Source: Muribaculaceae bacterium | Lineage (GTDB): Bacteria; Bacteroidota; Bacteroidia; Bacteroidales; Muribaculaceae | Direction of reading: 5' to 3' | DNA: 55,784 nt | NCBI GenBank assembly: GCA_017619935.1 | Contig: JAFZRJ010000015.1 | Span: 1-55,784 of the forward strand | In this document: positions 1-9,590 of the stretch, in pieces | How positions within the stretch are numbered: the first letter of the stretch is position 1 | Layout: every line of letters begins with the position of its first letter | Notes under the pieces: model-generated | The model's database searches: none | Told to the model about the DNA's origin: nothing | What the model saw: only the letters and a program-made list of their open reading frames with translations | Position numbers and translations under genes: made by a program

Positions 1-54
1 CATCATCACAGCACACACAAAGAAGATTCGGAAAAGTAATTTAGTTCCAAATTA

Positions 55-86
55 TTTGCAACTTCCATTTTTTTGTCGTAAATTTG
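55..86 (+). promoter_or_regulatory. Bacteroidetes-type promoter for the HTH-methyltransferase gene
   Basis: TTTG at 55-58 and TAAATTTG at 79-86 are separated by 20 nt, an exact match to the Bacteroidetes primary sigma consensus (TTTG-N19-21-TAnnTTTG). Transcription would begin near 93, leaving a leader of about 20 nt before ATG 115. Confidence 0.6.
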
Positions 87-114
87 TCACAGTTTAACAA
101 AAACCGTGACCACT

Positions 115-1290
115 ATGTTATTTTCCGAACGCATTAGACTGCTCCGAAAGGAACTGAACATCAAGCAGCGCACACTGGCCGACGCCATTGGAGTTGATGT
201 ACCCATGTACAGCAGATTTGAGCATGGCGAGCGCCATCCTAAACGCGAACAAGTAATGAAACTAGCACGGCTTCTCAAGACCGACGCCAACGAACTGGTC
301 GCCCTTTGGTTGGCTGAAGAGGCGATGAATGCCATCGGCCACGACAAAATGAGTGCCAGAGCGTCACAACTGCTGTTAGGCGTTTTGGACAAATCTCAGG
401 AACACGCCCTGACCGCCCCCGCAGAGTCTCCTCGTGATGACCAGCCGGCGCAACCTGCACCTCAAGCCGAAGTTACGGTTGACCCCACCTTGATGAAGGC
501 GCCGGAAATGCCAATTGGCAAACGAAAACTCATCGCCTCGCTCAACCTCGGAGGCTTGCCACATTACGAACAAGGCGACGCGCGACTGGTCATGCAACAG
601 ATTGAAGATGAAAGCGTAGATTGCATACTCACCACTCCACCCTACTGGCATCTGCGACGCAATGAGTCGCTGAACTGCGACACCATCGAGGAGTTCATCA
701 ACGAAGTGCTCAGGGTCATGGCCGAAGCATGGCGCATCTTAAAACCGCAAGGGTCGTTATGGCTGAATATGGACGATGCCTACCAAGACCATTCTCTGCA
801 GGCCATCCCATGGCGCATTGCCATCAAGATGATGGATTTTCAAGGATGGAAGATGCGAAACGACGTGGTGTGGGACACCACGCGCAATGCCACCGACAAC
901 ACGCACACCCATCTGCGCAACACGCACGAGTATTTGTTCCATTTTGTCAAAAACGATGATTTCTTCTATAATCCCGAAGAACTTCGCCGCGTCTTTAACG
1001 AAGTGACAAAATTAGGTTCCAAGGGGCTCATGCCGGCCGACGTGTGGAGAATCCCCGCCGAGAAAAGTCCCATCGAGCGATACAATGTATCGGCGGAATC
1101 GTTGTGCCGTCTACCCATCGTGGCTACCTGTCCCGAAGGCGGGCTGGTGCTGGATCCCTATTGCGGAACAGGCACCACATGCAAAGTGGCCTACGACTTG
1201 AACAGGCGTTCATTGGGCATAGATATCAACCCCGAACGGCTGAAAATCGCACGCACTCGAGTGGAACAAAAATCTCTCAGTTTGTTCTGA
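115..1290 (+). CDS. HTH (XRE-like) domain fused to a beta-class DNA amino-methyltransferase
   Basis: Residues 1-65 form a Cro/C1-type helix-turn-helix (start MLFSERIRLLRKEL, with a YSRFEHGERHPKREQV recognition region). A linker of about 70 residues rich in Pro, Gln and Ala follows, then an N6-adenine or N4-cytosine methyltransferase domain. The catalytic motif TTPPYW lies near residue 175 and the AdoMet motif DPYCGTGTT near residue 350. Catalytic-before-cofactor order is the permuted arrangement of beta-class enzymes. A GTG at 106 would add three residues; ATG 115 is preferred because the promoter ends at 86. The domain order suggests a methylase that represses its own transcription, as known for other HTH-methylase fusions, but the target site is unknown. 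No restriction endonuclease is visible, though the gene sits at the window edge. It converges on tamL. Confidence 0.85.
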   Translation: MLFSERIRLLRKELNIKQRTLADAIGVDVPMYSRFEHGERHPKREQVMKLARLLKTDANELVALWLAEEAMNAIGHDKMSARASQLLLGVLDKSQEHALTAPAESPRDDQPAQPAPQAEVTVDPTLMKAPEMPIGKRKLIASLNLGGLPHYEQGDARLVMQQIEDESVDCILTTPPYWHLRRNESLNCDTIEEFINEVLRVMAEAWRILKPQGSLWLNMDDAYQDHSLQAIPWRIAIKMMDFQGWKMRNDVVWDTTRNATDNTHTHLRNTHEYLFHFVKNDDFFYNPEELRRVFNEVTKLGSKGLMPADVWRIPAEKSPIERYNVSAESLCRLPIVATCPEGGLVLDPYCGTGTTCKVAYDLNRRSLGIDINPERLKIARTRVEQKSLSLF

Positions 1291-1334
1291 TTTTGTGGAG
1301 AAGGTAACTCGCGGTTTCCCGGTCTTCTCATCCA

Positions 1335-3692
1335 CTAGAAGGGATAACCAATGGCCAGGTGGAACGCGATGGCATCCTTGAAACTGGTCATGTTGAAATA
1401 ACCGCTTTTTCCCGTATCATAAGGGGCGTGAAGGCCTATTCCCAGGTCGGCACGAACGACCAGCATGCCCATATCAAAACGAATTCCGAAACCCGTGCCC
1501 AAAGCCAATTCTTTGAAGAAGTTCTTCATGCGCAATTTGCCCCCTTCGCGGAACAAGTCATCGTATTTATCCGTCTTGAGCAACCAGATGTTACCAGCAT
1601 CCAGGAAAACAGCTCCCCTGAAATACCCGATGATGGGGAATCGATATTCCAGATTAGTCTCAAACTTGAAGGTACCTGTCTGGTCGAAATAATCATACAC
1701 ACTACGCACCTCAGGGTGATAATTACCTGGGCCTATCGTACGCACAGTAAACGCCCTCAACGAGTTGGCACCGCCCACGAAGAACTGTTCTCGATAAGGC
1801 ACGTCGAGGGAATCGCGCGTTGACACTGCGGCACCCACATATACGCGTCCCACAAAACTGCTTGTCTCAGTCAGATACCGTGTCCACACCAACTGGGTCT
1901 CGGCCTTGACAAATTGCGAGAACGGGGTGCCCATCATCTGTTTGCGGTCGCCACGACCGAACAATTTCCACAGTCCGGCAAAGATATGACCCGCTTCGGT
2001 GAAGGTTGAGCGCCATGTGATGTGATTACGGCCAAAATCATTGTCGTAAGTGTATGAATACTCCATTTCGGGAATAAACACATCCATGAAACTCATCGCC
2101 AATGCAGGATTCTCTAACATCGACACCGCAAATGTATCGGTATAACTCAACAACTTGTTATAGGTCAGCCTAAATGGAGTGAATTCATTGAGTGAATGTT
2201 TGTTGGCATGCCATTCCCACGTCATTCCGCCCCCCAGCTGCATCATTTTGAAGAAGTGGGGACGATTCATGAGATTCGCTTTCACATCAAATCGGGTCCA
2301 GTTCACATAACGACGACTGCGGTCCACAAATCTGGGTGCAATCAGTCGCGGGACAGCCAGCGAGACCTCGGCACCCACCTCGTAGGAGTTAAAGTCGCTG
2401 TTCTTGATGCTGCTGCCTTTACCGGTCTGCCACTCGTAAGAACCATTCAGGTTCATCATCAGCTTCTCGCCGCCACCAAAAAGGTTTTTATGCTCCAGAC
2501 CCAATTGCATGGCAGGGCCAATGAAACTGTTGCTCTTGCTGGTGCCCTGCAACTCCAGTTTCACTTCCCACGGCTTGTCGACCATACAGTACACATCAAG
2601 GTCCAGCACGCCGTCGCCATTGGGCAAAATAGTGTCTCGTGGCGTCACTTGCATATCGATGTTGCTGAAAATACCCAACCGTGACAACGCCAACTGCGTA
2701 CGGTCAAGACTGCCCACCCTGAATGACCGCCCTGAACGGGCCAGCACATTGGAAGTGATGACGCTGTTGCGTATTCGCACCGGTTCATACTTGATGAGCG
2801 TGAGCCTGTCGGTAAGAACGGTGTCGGGAATCCCCTCGCCACTCTGAGGCACTACCGTTGCGGTAATGTCGCCGGTGACAAACTTTCGCTCGGCTTGATT
2901 GGGCACATCGGGTGCCATGACAAGCTGTAAGTTGATTACCCCTTTTTCGGTGACACTGTCGGCCAAATATTGTAGGTATTCAGGGCGAAAATAGTAATAG
3001 CCTCTATTGCGGACACTGTTGGTGATATCAACACGCACAGCATTGAGTGAATCTAGGCAATACCTGCTGCCCGTCCGCAGATAATAGTTGGTGCGGGCCA
3101 GCGAATCAATCATCACATCCAGCGGGTCTTGCTCGTCCAGGTACTTGATTGACCCAATACAATAAGGCTCAGCCACATGGACATCGTAGGTGATGCTCGC
3201 TTTCTTGGGATTTTTGCCCTGGTTGAGGGTATAGGTCGAATGTGAAGTGAAATAACCATTGTTTTGCAACAAGGTGTTAATCATCTCAGTACGTGCCTCT
3301 GGATTGACGCGACGAATGGTGACCGGGCGTGCGGCAAGATGCTTGTAAAGAAAGCCTTTGAAACCTTTTGCTTTGGAATCTATGTGGTTATACACCCACA
3401 AGCCCACGGGGAACGGTGTGCGATAGTATGGAGAATAGAGTGGATTGTTGGGTTTGACATTGATGGTCTGGAAAATTTCATCTTTCACGCCCTCATCAAG
3501 TTTCACTTTGTCCTGATGATAGTTCAAATGCTTCACACCGGTGTATAGTTGATCGTTCGGCGACAACTTTGTGGTCGTGGAGCAACTTGACACCATCAGC
3601 AGAACCGCCATCCCCAAAATGGGCAATAGCAGCCGTGACCATCGTTTGGCAACGGCATCCGCTATGGTGATATTTCGCCTTTCTATTATCAT
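1335..3692 (-). CDS. tamL: TamL: lipoprotein-type BamA/TamA-family outer-membrane barrel protein
   Basis: The 785-residue protein starts with a long N-region and a hydrophobic stretch ending in VSSC, which predicts lipidation at Cys37. POTRA-like repeats occupy about residues 80-380. The C-terminal half is rich in beta-barrel strands and resembles the Omp85/BamA surface-antigen barrel (NLFGGGEK, then YREQFFVGGANSLRAFTVR near residue 650, and a final aromatic residue in AIGYPF). Classical TamA is not a lipoprotein. A lipidated TamA relative paired with TamB is the Bacteroidetes arrangement known as TamL. Its ATG overlaps the tamB stop by 4 nt (ATGA), implying translational coupling. The likely role is outer-membrane protein insertion or, with TamB, lipid transport between membranes. 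Confidence 0.85.
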   Translation of the reverse strand: MIIERRNITIADAVAKRWSRLLLPILGMAVLLMVSSCSTTTKLSPNDQLYTGVKHLNYHQDKVKLDEGVKDEIFQTINVKPNNPLYSPYYRTPFPVGLWVYNHIDSKAKGFKGFLYKHLAARPVTIRRVNPEARTEMINTLLQNNGYFTSHSTYTLNQGKNPKKASITYDVHVAEPYCIGSIKYLDEQDPLDVMIDSLARTNYYLRTGSRYCLDSLNAVRVDITNSVRNRGYYYFRPEYLQYLADSVTEKGVINLQLVMAPDVPNQAERKFVTGDITATVVPQSGEGIPDTVLTDRLTLIKYEPVRIRNSVITSNVLARSGRSFRVGSLDRTQLALSRLGIFSNIDMQVTPRDTILPNGDGVLDLDVYCMVDKPWEVKLELQGTSKSNSFIGPAMQLGLEHKNLFGGGEKLMMNLNGSYEWQTGKGSSIKNSDFNSYEVGAEVSLAVPRLIAPRFVDRSRRYVNWTRFDVKANLMNRPHFFKMMQLGGGMTWEWHANKHSLNEFTPFRLTYNKLLSYTDTFAVSMLENPALAMSFMDVFIPEMEYSYTYDNDFGRNHITWRSTFTEAGHIFAGLWKLFGRGDRKQMMGTPFSQFVKAETQLVWTRYLTETSSFVGRVYVGAAVSTRDSLDVPYREQFFVGGANSLRAFTVRTIGPGNYHPEVRSVYDYFDQTGTFKFETNLEYRFPIIGYFRGAVFLDAGNIWLLKTDKYDDLFREGGKLRMKNFFKELALGTGFGIRFDMGMLVVRADLGIGLHAPYDTGKSGYFNMTSFKDAIAFHLAIGYPF

Positions 3693-6600
3693 TGGTTATT
3701 GATGTTTAGCGTGTCATTTCCCAGTATGTGCCCATAGGGGTCATCGTCCACAAAAGCGTCAACAGTGTCGGATGGAGCCGTGACCTGCTTGGTAAACGAC
3801 TTACGGAACAAATCATTCAACGAGCCTACTTTTCGCTTCATGACAAAGCCTACACCCGTCTTTGTCACCTGACCTTCCAACACACTCTCATAACCGGTGT
3901 GGCGGAACAGACGCAGGTATCGGCTGCCCTGCTCGTTCAAACTGTACTCTATGGATATATCACTGATCAAGTTCTGGCCGAAATTTTGCTCGGCTGTCGC
4001 TTCGGTACTGTATTCACCACCCACCACTATCTTGAAACGATCGTTAAACAAGTTCTTGGACAAGCGGTAACTGTAACTGGTCTCCACTCCACCGCTCTTT
4101 GCGCCCTCATACTGATTGATGCCAAACGACAGATTAACCCCCTTGATGGCTTTTTCGGCCCATGAGTTAAGCTGCGATTGCAAGAACGAGAACAGGGCGG
4201 CATTGGCGTTCAGGCCATCTTTCACCGAACCAAAGCCCTTAGTGCCACTATAGGAACCATATAACAACATGTTGATAGCGGCCTGACTGCGCTGCACATC
4301 GCTCATCGACTGCAACTCGTTTTGTACAGCCATGTCATTCTCGCTACTCATATCAAAGCTCAAATCCACATTTGACAACGTGCCGCCTACCTTTGCAGTG
4401 ATGAGGAAATCCACGAGTCGTGAGCCGGAACTCTCATTGCTAACGCTTGTCTTTGCATGATCGGTAGCGGTGAGATTAAGCTGCGGATTCAACATGTCGC
4501 CTGTCCACGTAATAGAGCTTCCGCTGGCAATGACAAAATTCTTTTGCGAAATGAGAGGTGGTGTATAACGGAATGTTCCGCTTTCGATAGTATAGGTCCC
4601 GTTCAGATTGTCTTTTCCGGCAAAATCAAGCGAATATTTTAATCGGCCGATGCCATCAACTGTGGCCCGGTCTTTTCCGTCTTCCGACAAGAACACATTG
4701 ATCTTGGAATTTTGCTCCACATTAATATTGGCCAAAATGTTGGTGGAATAATGCTCGGCGGCGGTCTTCAGGTGAGAGTAACTGTCAGTCGTGTCATTTA
4801 CATTGATGAATGTCACCATGTTCTCGTCCACCTTATTGGCCAAGGTGCTCACTTCATCCTTCATCACATAGGTGATATCGCTACCTCTCAACAGAGACAC
4901 GTCGGCACGGATATCCATATTGTTGTTGCGACTGCGTACTGTAGCATCCACGTCGAAGAACCCTTTGCCGAAAACGTCGGTCAACGAACGCTGCTCGCCC
5001 TTGATGACTTGCACATTATTGCCGTTCATGTGCAAATCTATCCCAATGTTACCAAGGTCACGGGCATCCACACTGCCATTGAGCAAAACATAATTGTCGT
5101 TGTGACCTAGCAACTTGTAGTTGTTAAACTTGATGACATTATTGTTAATGGGAATTTTGTCATCGCACATCATGAGCGACGCTGAATAGCGAGGCATGGA
5201 AATGATAGCCGAATCACCCACTACATAACCCGTGAGTAACGGCGAATCCATGGTGCCGTTCACATTGAGCTGGCCGTTGGCGTAACCGCGCAAATAAACC
5301 CATCGGCCAGGAATAAACGGCGAAACTTTACGAAGCGGGAATCGATCGAGTGTGACCGCCAGATTGAGCGGGCTGGTCGATGTGCTGTCATTCAACACAC
5401 CATTGGCAATGGCTACGCGTCCGCCATCCATGAGCAGGTCGGCATTAACCCGTGTGCTGGCAGTTTCAGGGTCTATGGCATAGTTGGCATGTAGAGCCAC
5501 GTCTCCTTCCCTGTATCCGTTATAAGTCAAGCCCTTGATTGAAATATCACCGTCTCCTTCGGCGTTTTTGCCGTCAAACTTCAAGTCGAAGTCGGCATCC
5601 AAACGTCCAGTCATGGACGATAACGACGGCACTATTTTCGTCCATTCTTCAATTCGCAGGTTATTGATGTCAAAGAAGATATCCTCATTACCATCCGCCT
5701 CGTTTCGCTGTGTGTGGAGCGCCACCACACTGGAGTCGCTCTCCAGTCTCAGATCGGCGTCAAGCATGCGGTCGGTGTAATCCACATTCACATAGTTGCC
5801 TTTGTTCACCGTCCATTTGCGATATCCGATGACCGGGTCTTCAGGGAAGAACCGCATGTTCACCGATTTGTCGGTGAGGGTGGCGTTGCATCCCAACCTA
5901 TATCCAGTTTCTTTCTTTATATTTTGCTGATTGACAAGGAAATCAATTGTGGAGCCCCTGATGCCGCCTTCCACGTTGACTTGCGCAAATTCATCCCATG
6001 TGCCAGGGCGGTTCCCCATGTGACCGTTGAACGCGAGATAGTCTCCTTGTTCTGTAGCTCTGAAATCGATGGTATCAATACTCGTTGAGCCGACACTCAG
6101 CGAACGTACACGCCCATCAACATAGATATCGGAATCATTACGCATGTGACACGTCAACTCGCGGAAATCAATCTCCTGACTTTCCAACATTCGCTGGACT
6201 ATTCCGTCGGGTCCCATCTGTACATCAAGTTTGAATTGAGGCAACGCCTCCCTCAACGGGTCGATGTCAACGGCACGTTTATCCACCTGCTGCATGACCA
6301 CATCACCGGCTTTGGTGAACTTATCAACCAGCGCTTCCAACCCCTCGGGCGAACTGAATGCAATGTGGTTGTCTTCGTTGTCAAAAGTGGCTTCGGTCAG
6401 CGAATCACACGAGTACAGGGTGGCATTGGCAGTCTCGGCCACGATAGCCTGGCCATCTAACTGCCAATTGATGTTCTTCAAATCGACGTTAGCGTCATAT
6501 TCCCTGGTACGGGTGTTGATGTCGGCCTGCGCCGAGAATTGTGTACTTCCCCGGCATTCACCCTTATACATTCCAAGCGCTTTCAAATCCATATTACGCA

Positions 6601-8536
6601 CGGTTCCCTGCGCATCAAGCACATAATGATCGCCATTGATGGAACCGTTTACATCCACATCCAAGTCACAATTTGAGTTGTTCGATGTCACCTTAGCCGA
6701 CAAATCCCCACCATTGAGGTGTACATCGGCCTGAAGGTTGCGGTACATGGCGTTATTGTAGTTAATTCCTGCCAAATCAATAGTCGCATTGACGTTAGAG
6801 GACGGTTTGAGAAAATCCAAGCCCTCCCCTTTCGCCTTGATGTGTGCAGTGAGATTGTCGGCATTCGACAATGGGAGTACCGCCTTTACGGGGAAGTTCT
6901 TGAATGTGGCATCTATGTCATATTTCTGGGACTTGCTGTTAAATGAACCACGCCCCACCACTTCACCACCGGCCATCTTCATGGTGGCATCTGCGCTGAT
7001 GGTGCCGCTCTGCAGTTTGGCCTTGCCCCTAACAGCCATTGGCGGGAAGTTGACTTGTTTCTGCGTGGCCTTGTCAAGCAAGGTGGGCTTGATGAAATTG
7101 ATGTTGTCAAAGCGGGCGTCCACGTCCAACTCTCCAGCCAACTTGTCGGCATCCATGGGATTATACACCGTACCACTCACCGTGGCGTGGGCATATCGGG
7201 GCAAATCGGCCGTCAGGGTCTTAATGTCGAGGTGATTCGTATTTCCTGCCACATCACCCTTGATGCTCACGGGCGCCACTTGCGGGATGTCCTTCAGCAC
7301 CTGGGCATATTCGGGCATGATTTTGGTCACTTCCTGCAATGCCACCTTCGAATCAGTCTTAATGCGCATATTGCCGCCAGGTTGATTTTGCAGCATGGCC
7401 ATGTCCACATGGCCGTCGAGCGCTATGTCGCTCATCATGGTCTTCATCTTGAGACCGTCCAAATCCACGCCCAAGTCATCGACTTTGACGGTTCCACTGG
7501 CTTCTTTGATTTGGAGTCCGCTGCGCTCTTTGGCGCTGAGGTGCTTGACTGGCACCACCACATTGGTACCGCGGTTATAGAAATCATCGATGGCGATATT
7601 CAAGTCGCTCACCTCGATGAAGTCGCTGTCAAGGCCTTTTTTGCCACCTTGCTTGTCACGCAAAGCGTAACGGGCATGACCATTGGTCAGCCGCAGACTA
7701 TCGGCCTTCACTGTCCACGGGATGCTGTCCGAAGGCAATTTTGGCAACGTGTCGGGAGGAACAGGATGAACCTGAGCATATTCTTTGGCCCACTTATCGG
7801 GTGGATAAGTATATTTCACATCGGCGCTGTCAATCTCCAACGAACGTGCGTCAATAGTTTTAGCACCGGTATCCACCACACCCCCCTTCAGCACGGCATG
7901 CCCTACATGCGCCTCCATTTTGTCAACAGTTGGCAACATCTGCATAGTGTAATCCACGTCATCAAGCGTCAATTTCAGAGCGCGGATATGCCACGGGGCA
8001 CTCTCCGTGGTGTCAGCCTCATGTACCACCTTGTGAGGCAGATAAGTGAGATCCACCTTGCCGCCCCGCAACTGGCCGTCGGCCACATTCACCTCATTGT
8101 TTTTCCAGTTGAAGTCGATTCCCGTCATCTTGCACTCGTCCACACGAGTGCGCAGCACTAACGATGAGTCTTCGGTCACCATGTTGTAGCGGGCTTTCTT
8201 CAGCTCTGCCTCATCCACATCCAGCTTCCCTTTCAGCAATGGTTTAACGGCGACTCCGGCGGTAAGGTTTTCGGCCACAAGCATCGTGTCTTTGTTCTGG
8301 TCAAGCACCAACACATCATCGACACTTACATCAAGGGGGAACTTAATCAAAATGCGACCGATGCTAATGTCCATGCCTGTCTTTTCGCTCGCCCATTCAC
8401 ACGCATAATCCTTGACGATGTTCTGGACCCATGGGATATAAAGAGAAAACGGGAGCAACACGATGAGCAACAGCAAGATGCCCAGCACCCAGCCCGCTAT
8501 CTTCAGCCCCTTATTACGCTTCTTTTCTTCGGCCAT
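3689..8536 (-). CDS. tamB: TamB: inner-membrane-anchored periplasmic bridge protein (DUF490)
   Basis: This 1615-residue protein has a short basic N-terminus (AEEKKRNKGLK) and one transmembrane helix at about residues 12-32, followed by a very long repetitive beta-rich region typical of AsmA/TamB-type bridge proteins. The C-terminal TamB/DUF490 domain covers about residues 1200-1560, with LLYGSYSGTKGFG near 1425 and VNLSFGINQY near 1480. The family spans the periplasm and works with an Omp85 partner, matching the adjoining tamL. Length is normal for Bacteroidetes. A loose TAATTTTG box lies upstream of the start, without a convincing -33 element. Confidence 0.9.
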   Translation of the reverse strand: MAEEKKRNKGLKIAGWVLGILLLLIVLLPFSLYIPWVQNIVKDYACEWASEKTGMDISIGRILIKFPLDVSVDDVLVLDQNKDTMLVAENLTAGVAVKPLLKGKLDVDEAELKKARYNMVTEDSSLVLRTRVDECKMTGIDFNWKNNEVNVADGQLRGGKVDLTYLPHKVVHEADTTESAPWHIRALKLTLDDVDYTMQMLPTVDKMEAHVGHAVLKGGVVDTGAKTIDARSLEIDSADVKYTYPPDKWAKEYAQVHPVPPDTLPKLPSDSIPWTVKADSLRLTNGHARYALRDKQGGKKGLDSDFIEVSDLNIAIDDFYNRGTNVVVPVKHLSAKERSGLQIKEASGTVKVDDLGVDLDGLKMKTMMSDIALDGHVDMAMLQNQPGGNMRIKTDSKVALQEVTKIMPEYAQVLKDIPQVAPVSIKGDVAGNTNHLDIKTLTADLPRYAHATVSGTVYNPMDADKLAGELDVDARFDNINFIKPTLLDKATQKQVNFPPMAVRGKAKLQSGTISADATMKMAGGEVVGRGSFNSKSQKYDIDATFKNFPVKAVLPLSNADNLTAHIKAKGEGLDFLKPSSNVNATIDLAGINYNNAMYRNLQADVHLNGGDLSAKVTSNNSNCDLDVDVNGSINGDHYVLDAQGTVRNMDLKALGMYKGECRGSTQFSAQADINTRTREYDANVDLKNINWQLDGQAIVAETANATLYSCDSLTEATFDNEDNHIAFSSPEGLEALVDKFTKAGDVVMQQVDKRAVDIDPLREALPQFKLDVQMGPDGIVQRMLESQEIDFRELTCHMRNDSDIYVDGRVRSLSVGSTSIDTIDFRATEQGDYLAFNGHMGNRPGTWDEFAQVNVEGGIRGSTIDFLVNQQNIKKETGYRLGCNATLTDKSVNMRFFPEDPVIGYRKWTVNKGNYVNVDYTDRMLDADLRLESDSSVVALHTQRNEADGNEDIFFDINNLRIEEWTKIVPSLSSMTGRLDADFDLKFDGKNAEGDGDISIKGLTYNGYREGDVALHANYAIDPETASTRVNADLLMDGGRVAIANGVLNDSTSTSPLNLAVTLDRFPLRKVSPFIPGRWVYLRGYANGQLNVNGTMDSPLLTGYVVGDSAIISMPRYSASLMMCDDKIPINNNVIKFNNYKLLGHNDNYVLLNGSVDARDLGNIGIDLHMNGNNVQVIKGEQRSLTDVFGKGFFDVDATVRSRNNNMDIRADVSLLRGSDITYVMKDEVSTLANKVDENMVTFINVNDTTDSYSHLKTAAEHYSTNILANINVEQNSKINVFLSEDGKDRATVDGIGRLKYSLDFAGKDNLNGTYTIESGTFRYTPPLISQKNFVIASGSSITWTGDMLNPQLNLTATDHAKTSVSNESSGSRLVDFLITAKVGGTLSNVDLSFDMSSENDMAVQNELQSMSDVQRSQAAINMLLYGSYSGTKGFGSVKDGLNANAALFSFLQSQLNSWAEKAIKGVNLSFGINQYEGAKSGGVETSYSYRLSKNLFNDRFKIVVGGEYSTEATAEQNFGQNLISDISIEYSLNEQGSRYLRLFRHTGYESVLEGQVTKTGVGFVMKRKVGSLNDLFRKSFTKQVTAPSDTVDAFVDDDPYGHILGNDTLNINNQ

Positions 8537-8617
8537 AAGTCACATGCGCGTGTGATATAAATTACAAAATTACAAAAAAATTAACATCACTGCTACTTTT
8601 ATGATATTTTTTGTTCT

Positions 8618-9484
8618 TTATCGTCCGGGATTTGCCCGAAATCGGATGACACCCACATAAATCAATAACACCACATTCATGAGTAACGCATAAATGATGG
8701 CAGGAATGGCAATCACGTCATTGTTGAAAATAAACGGACTGGACGCCACCGCTATGGCTTGCGCCGCATTCTGCATCCCCACCTCAATGACTATCGTGCG
8801 TCTCACAGCGCCTGATTGGCGTGTAAGCCTTGACAAAGCCGAGGCCACAATAATAGCGAGTAAAATGAGTGCCATAACGCATGCACCAAGTTGCCCGAAA
8901 TTGGCAATTATCTCTTTGTAATGCTGAACAAAGAAAATACCGGCCAACAACATCAAGGCTGGGAAAGCTATGCGCGAAAGCACGGCGCTCGTACGCTGGG
9001 CGGCACGAGGCCAACGACTTTTCATGACCACGCCCAACACGATGGGAAGGGCCATCAGCACCAAGTTCTGCACCAGCAAATTACCCACAGGCAGATGGAT
9101 GCCGCCTTCCAATTCAGCGCCGCTCGCCGACATGGCCAATTCCATAATCAAAGGAACAGTAAACAGTGTAATGACACTGCTCAACGCCGTAAGCGTGATG
9201 GACAGCGCCACATCTCCACCAGCCAATTTTGAAAACACGTTGGAAGAACTGCCGCCCGGGCAGCATGCGATGAGCACCACTCCCACAAAATAGAGCGTTG
9301 GCAAATGCATCAGGTAAGCCAACGCAAACGCCACAGCTGGCAGCACCACCAACTGGCCAAACAGACCCACAAAAACAGCACGCGGCCTACGAGCCAGCAA
9401 CGCAAAATCTCCCATCTTTAGCGATAGGCCGAGGTCAAACATCAGAAGCGACAAAATGGGGAGTACAATGATAATTGGATTCAT
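8618..9484 (-). CDS. Bile acid:sodium symporter-family (BASS) transporter
   Basis: The 288-residue polytopic membrane protein has about nine hydrophobic segments. The BASS hallmark PGGSSSNVFS appears near residue 77 and EVGMQNAAQA near residue 233, which carry the conserved Glu and Gln-Asn cation/substrate site. The family moves bile acids, pantoate, pyruvate and other organic anions with sodium; the substrate here cannot be read from sequence. It lies 106 nt after the ADP-ribosylglycohydrolase gene, and it is unclear whether they share a transcript. Confidence 0.8.
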   Translation of the reverse strand: MNPIIIVLPILSLLMFDLGLSLKMGDFALLARRPRAVFVGLFGQLVVLPAVAFALAYLMHLPTLYFVGVVLIACCPGGSSSNVFSKLAGGDVALSITLTALSSVITLFTVPLIMELAMSASGAELEGGIHLPVGNLLVQNLVLMALPIVLGVVMKSRWPRAAQRTSAVLSRIAFPALMLLAGIFFVQHYKEIIANFGQLGACVMALILLAIIVASALSRLTRQSGAVRRTIVIEVGMQNAAQAIAVASSPFIFNNDVIAIPAIIYALLMNVVLLIYVGVIRFRANPGR

Positions 9485-9590
9485 TTAATAAATTATTATT
9501 GTGCCGTTTAACACCGACTAATTAAATTGTAAATTCAAACACTCTATACTTAAAGTTGTAATTTAAGAAATGGATCATAACGTATATCGC

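Noticed and set aside
1291-1334. Possible terminator between the methyltransferase gene and tamL
   Set aside because: Only a 6-bp stem (GAGAAG/CTTCTC) with no T-tract; too weak to call.
7055-8161. Long open frame antisense to tamB (368 codons)
   Set aside because: It is a shadow of the tamB coding strand, with His/Gln/Ile-rich composition and no domain.
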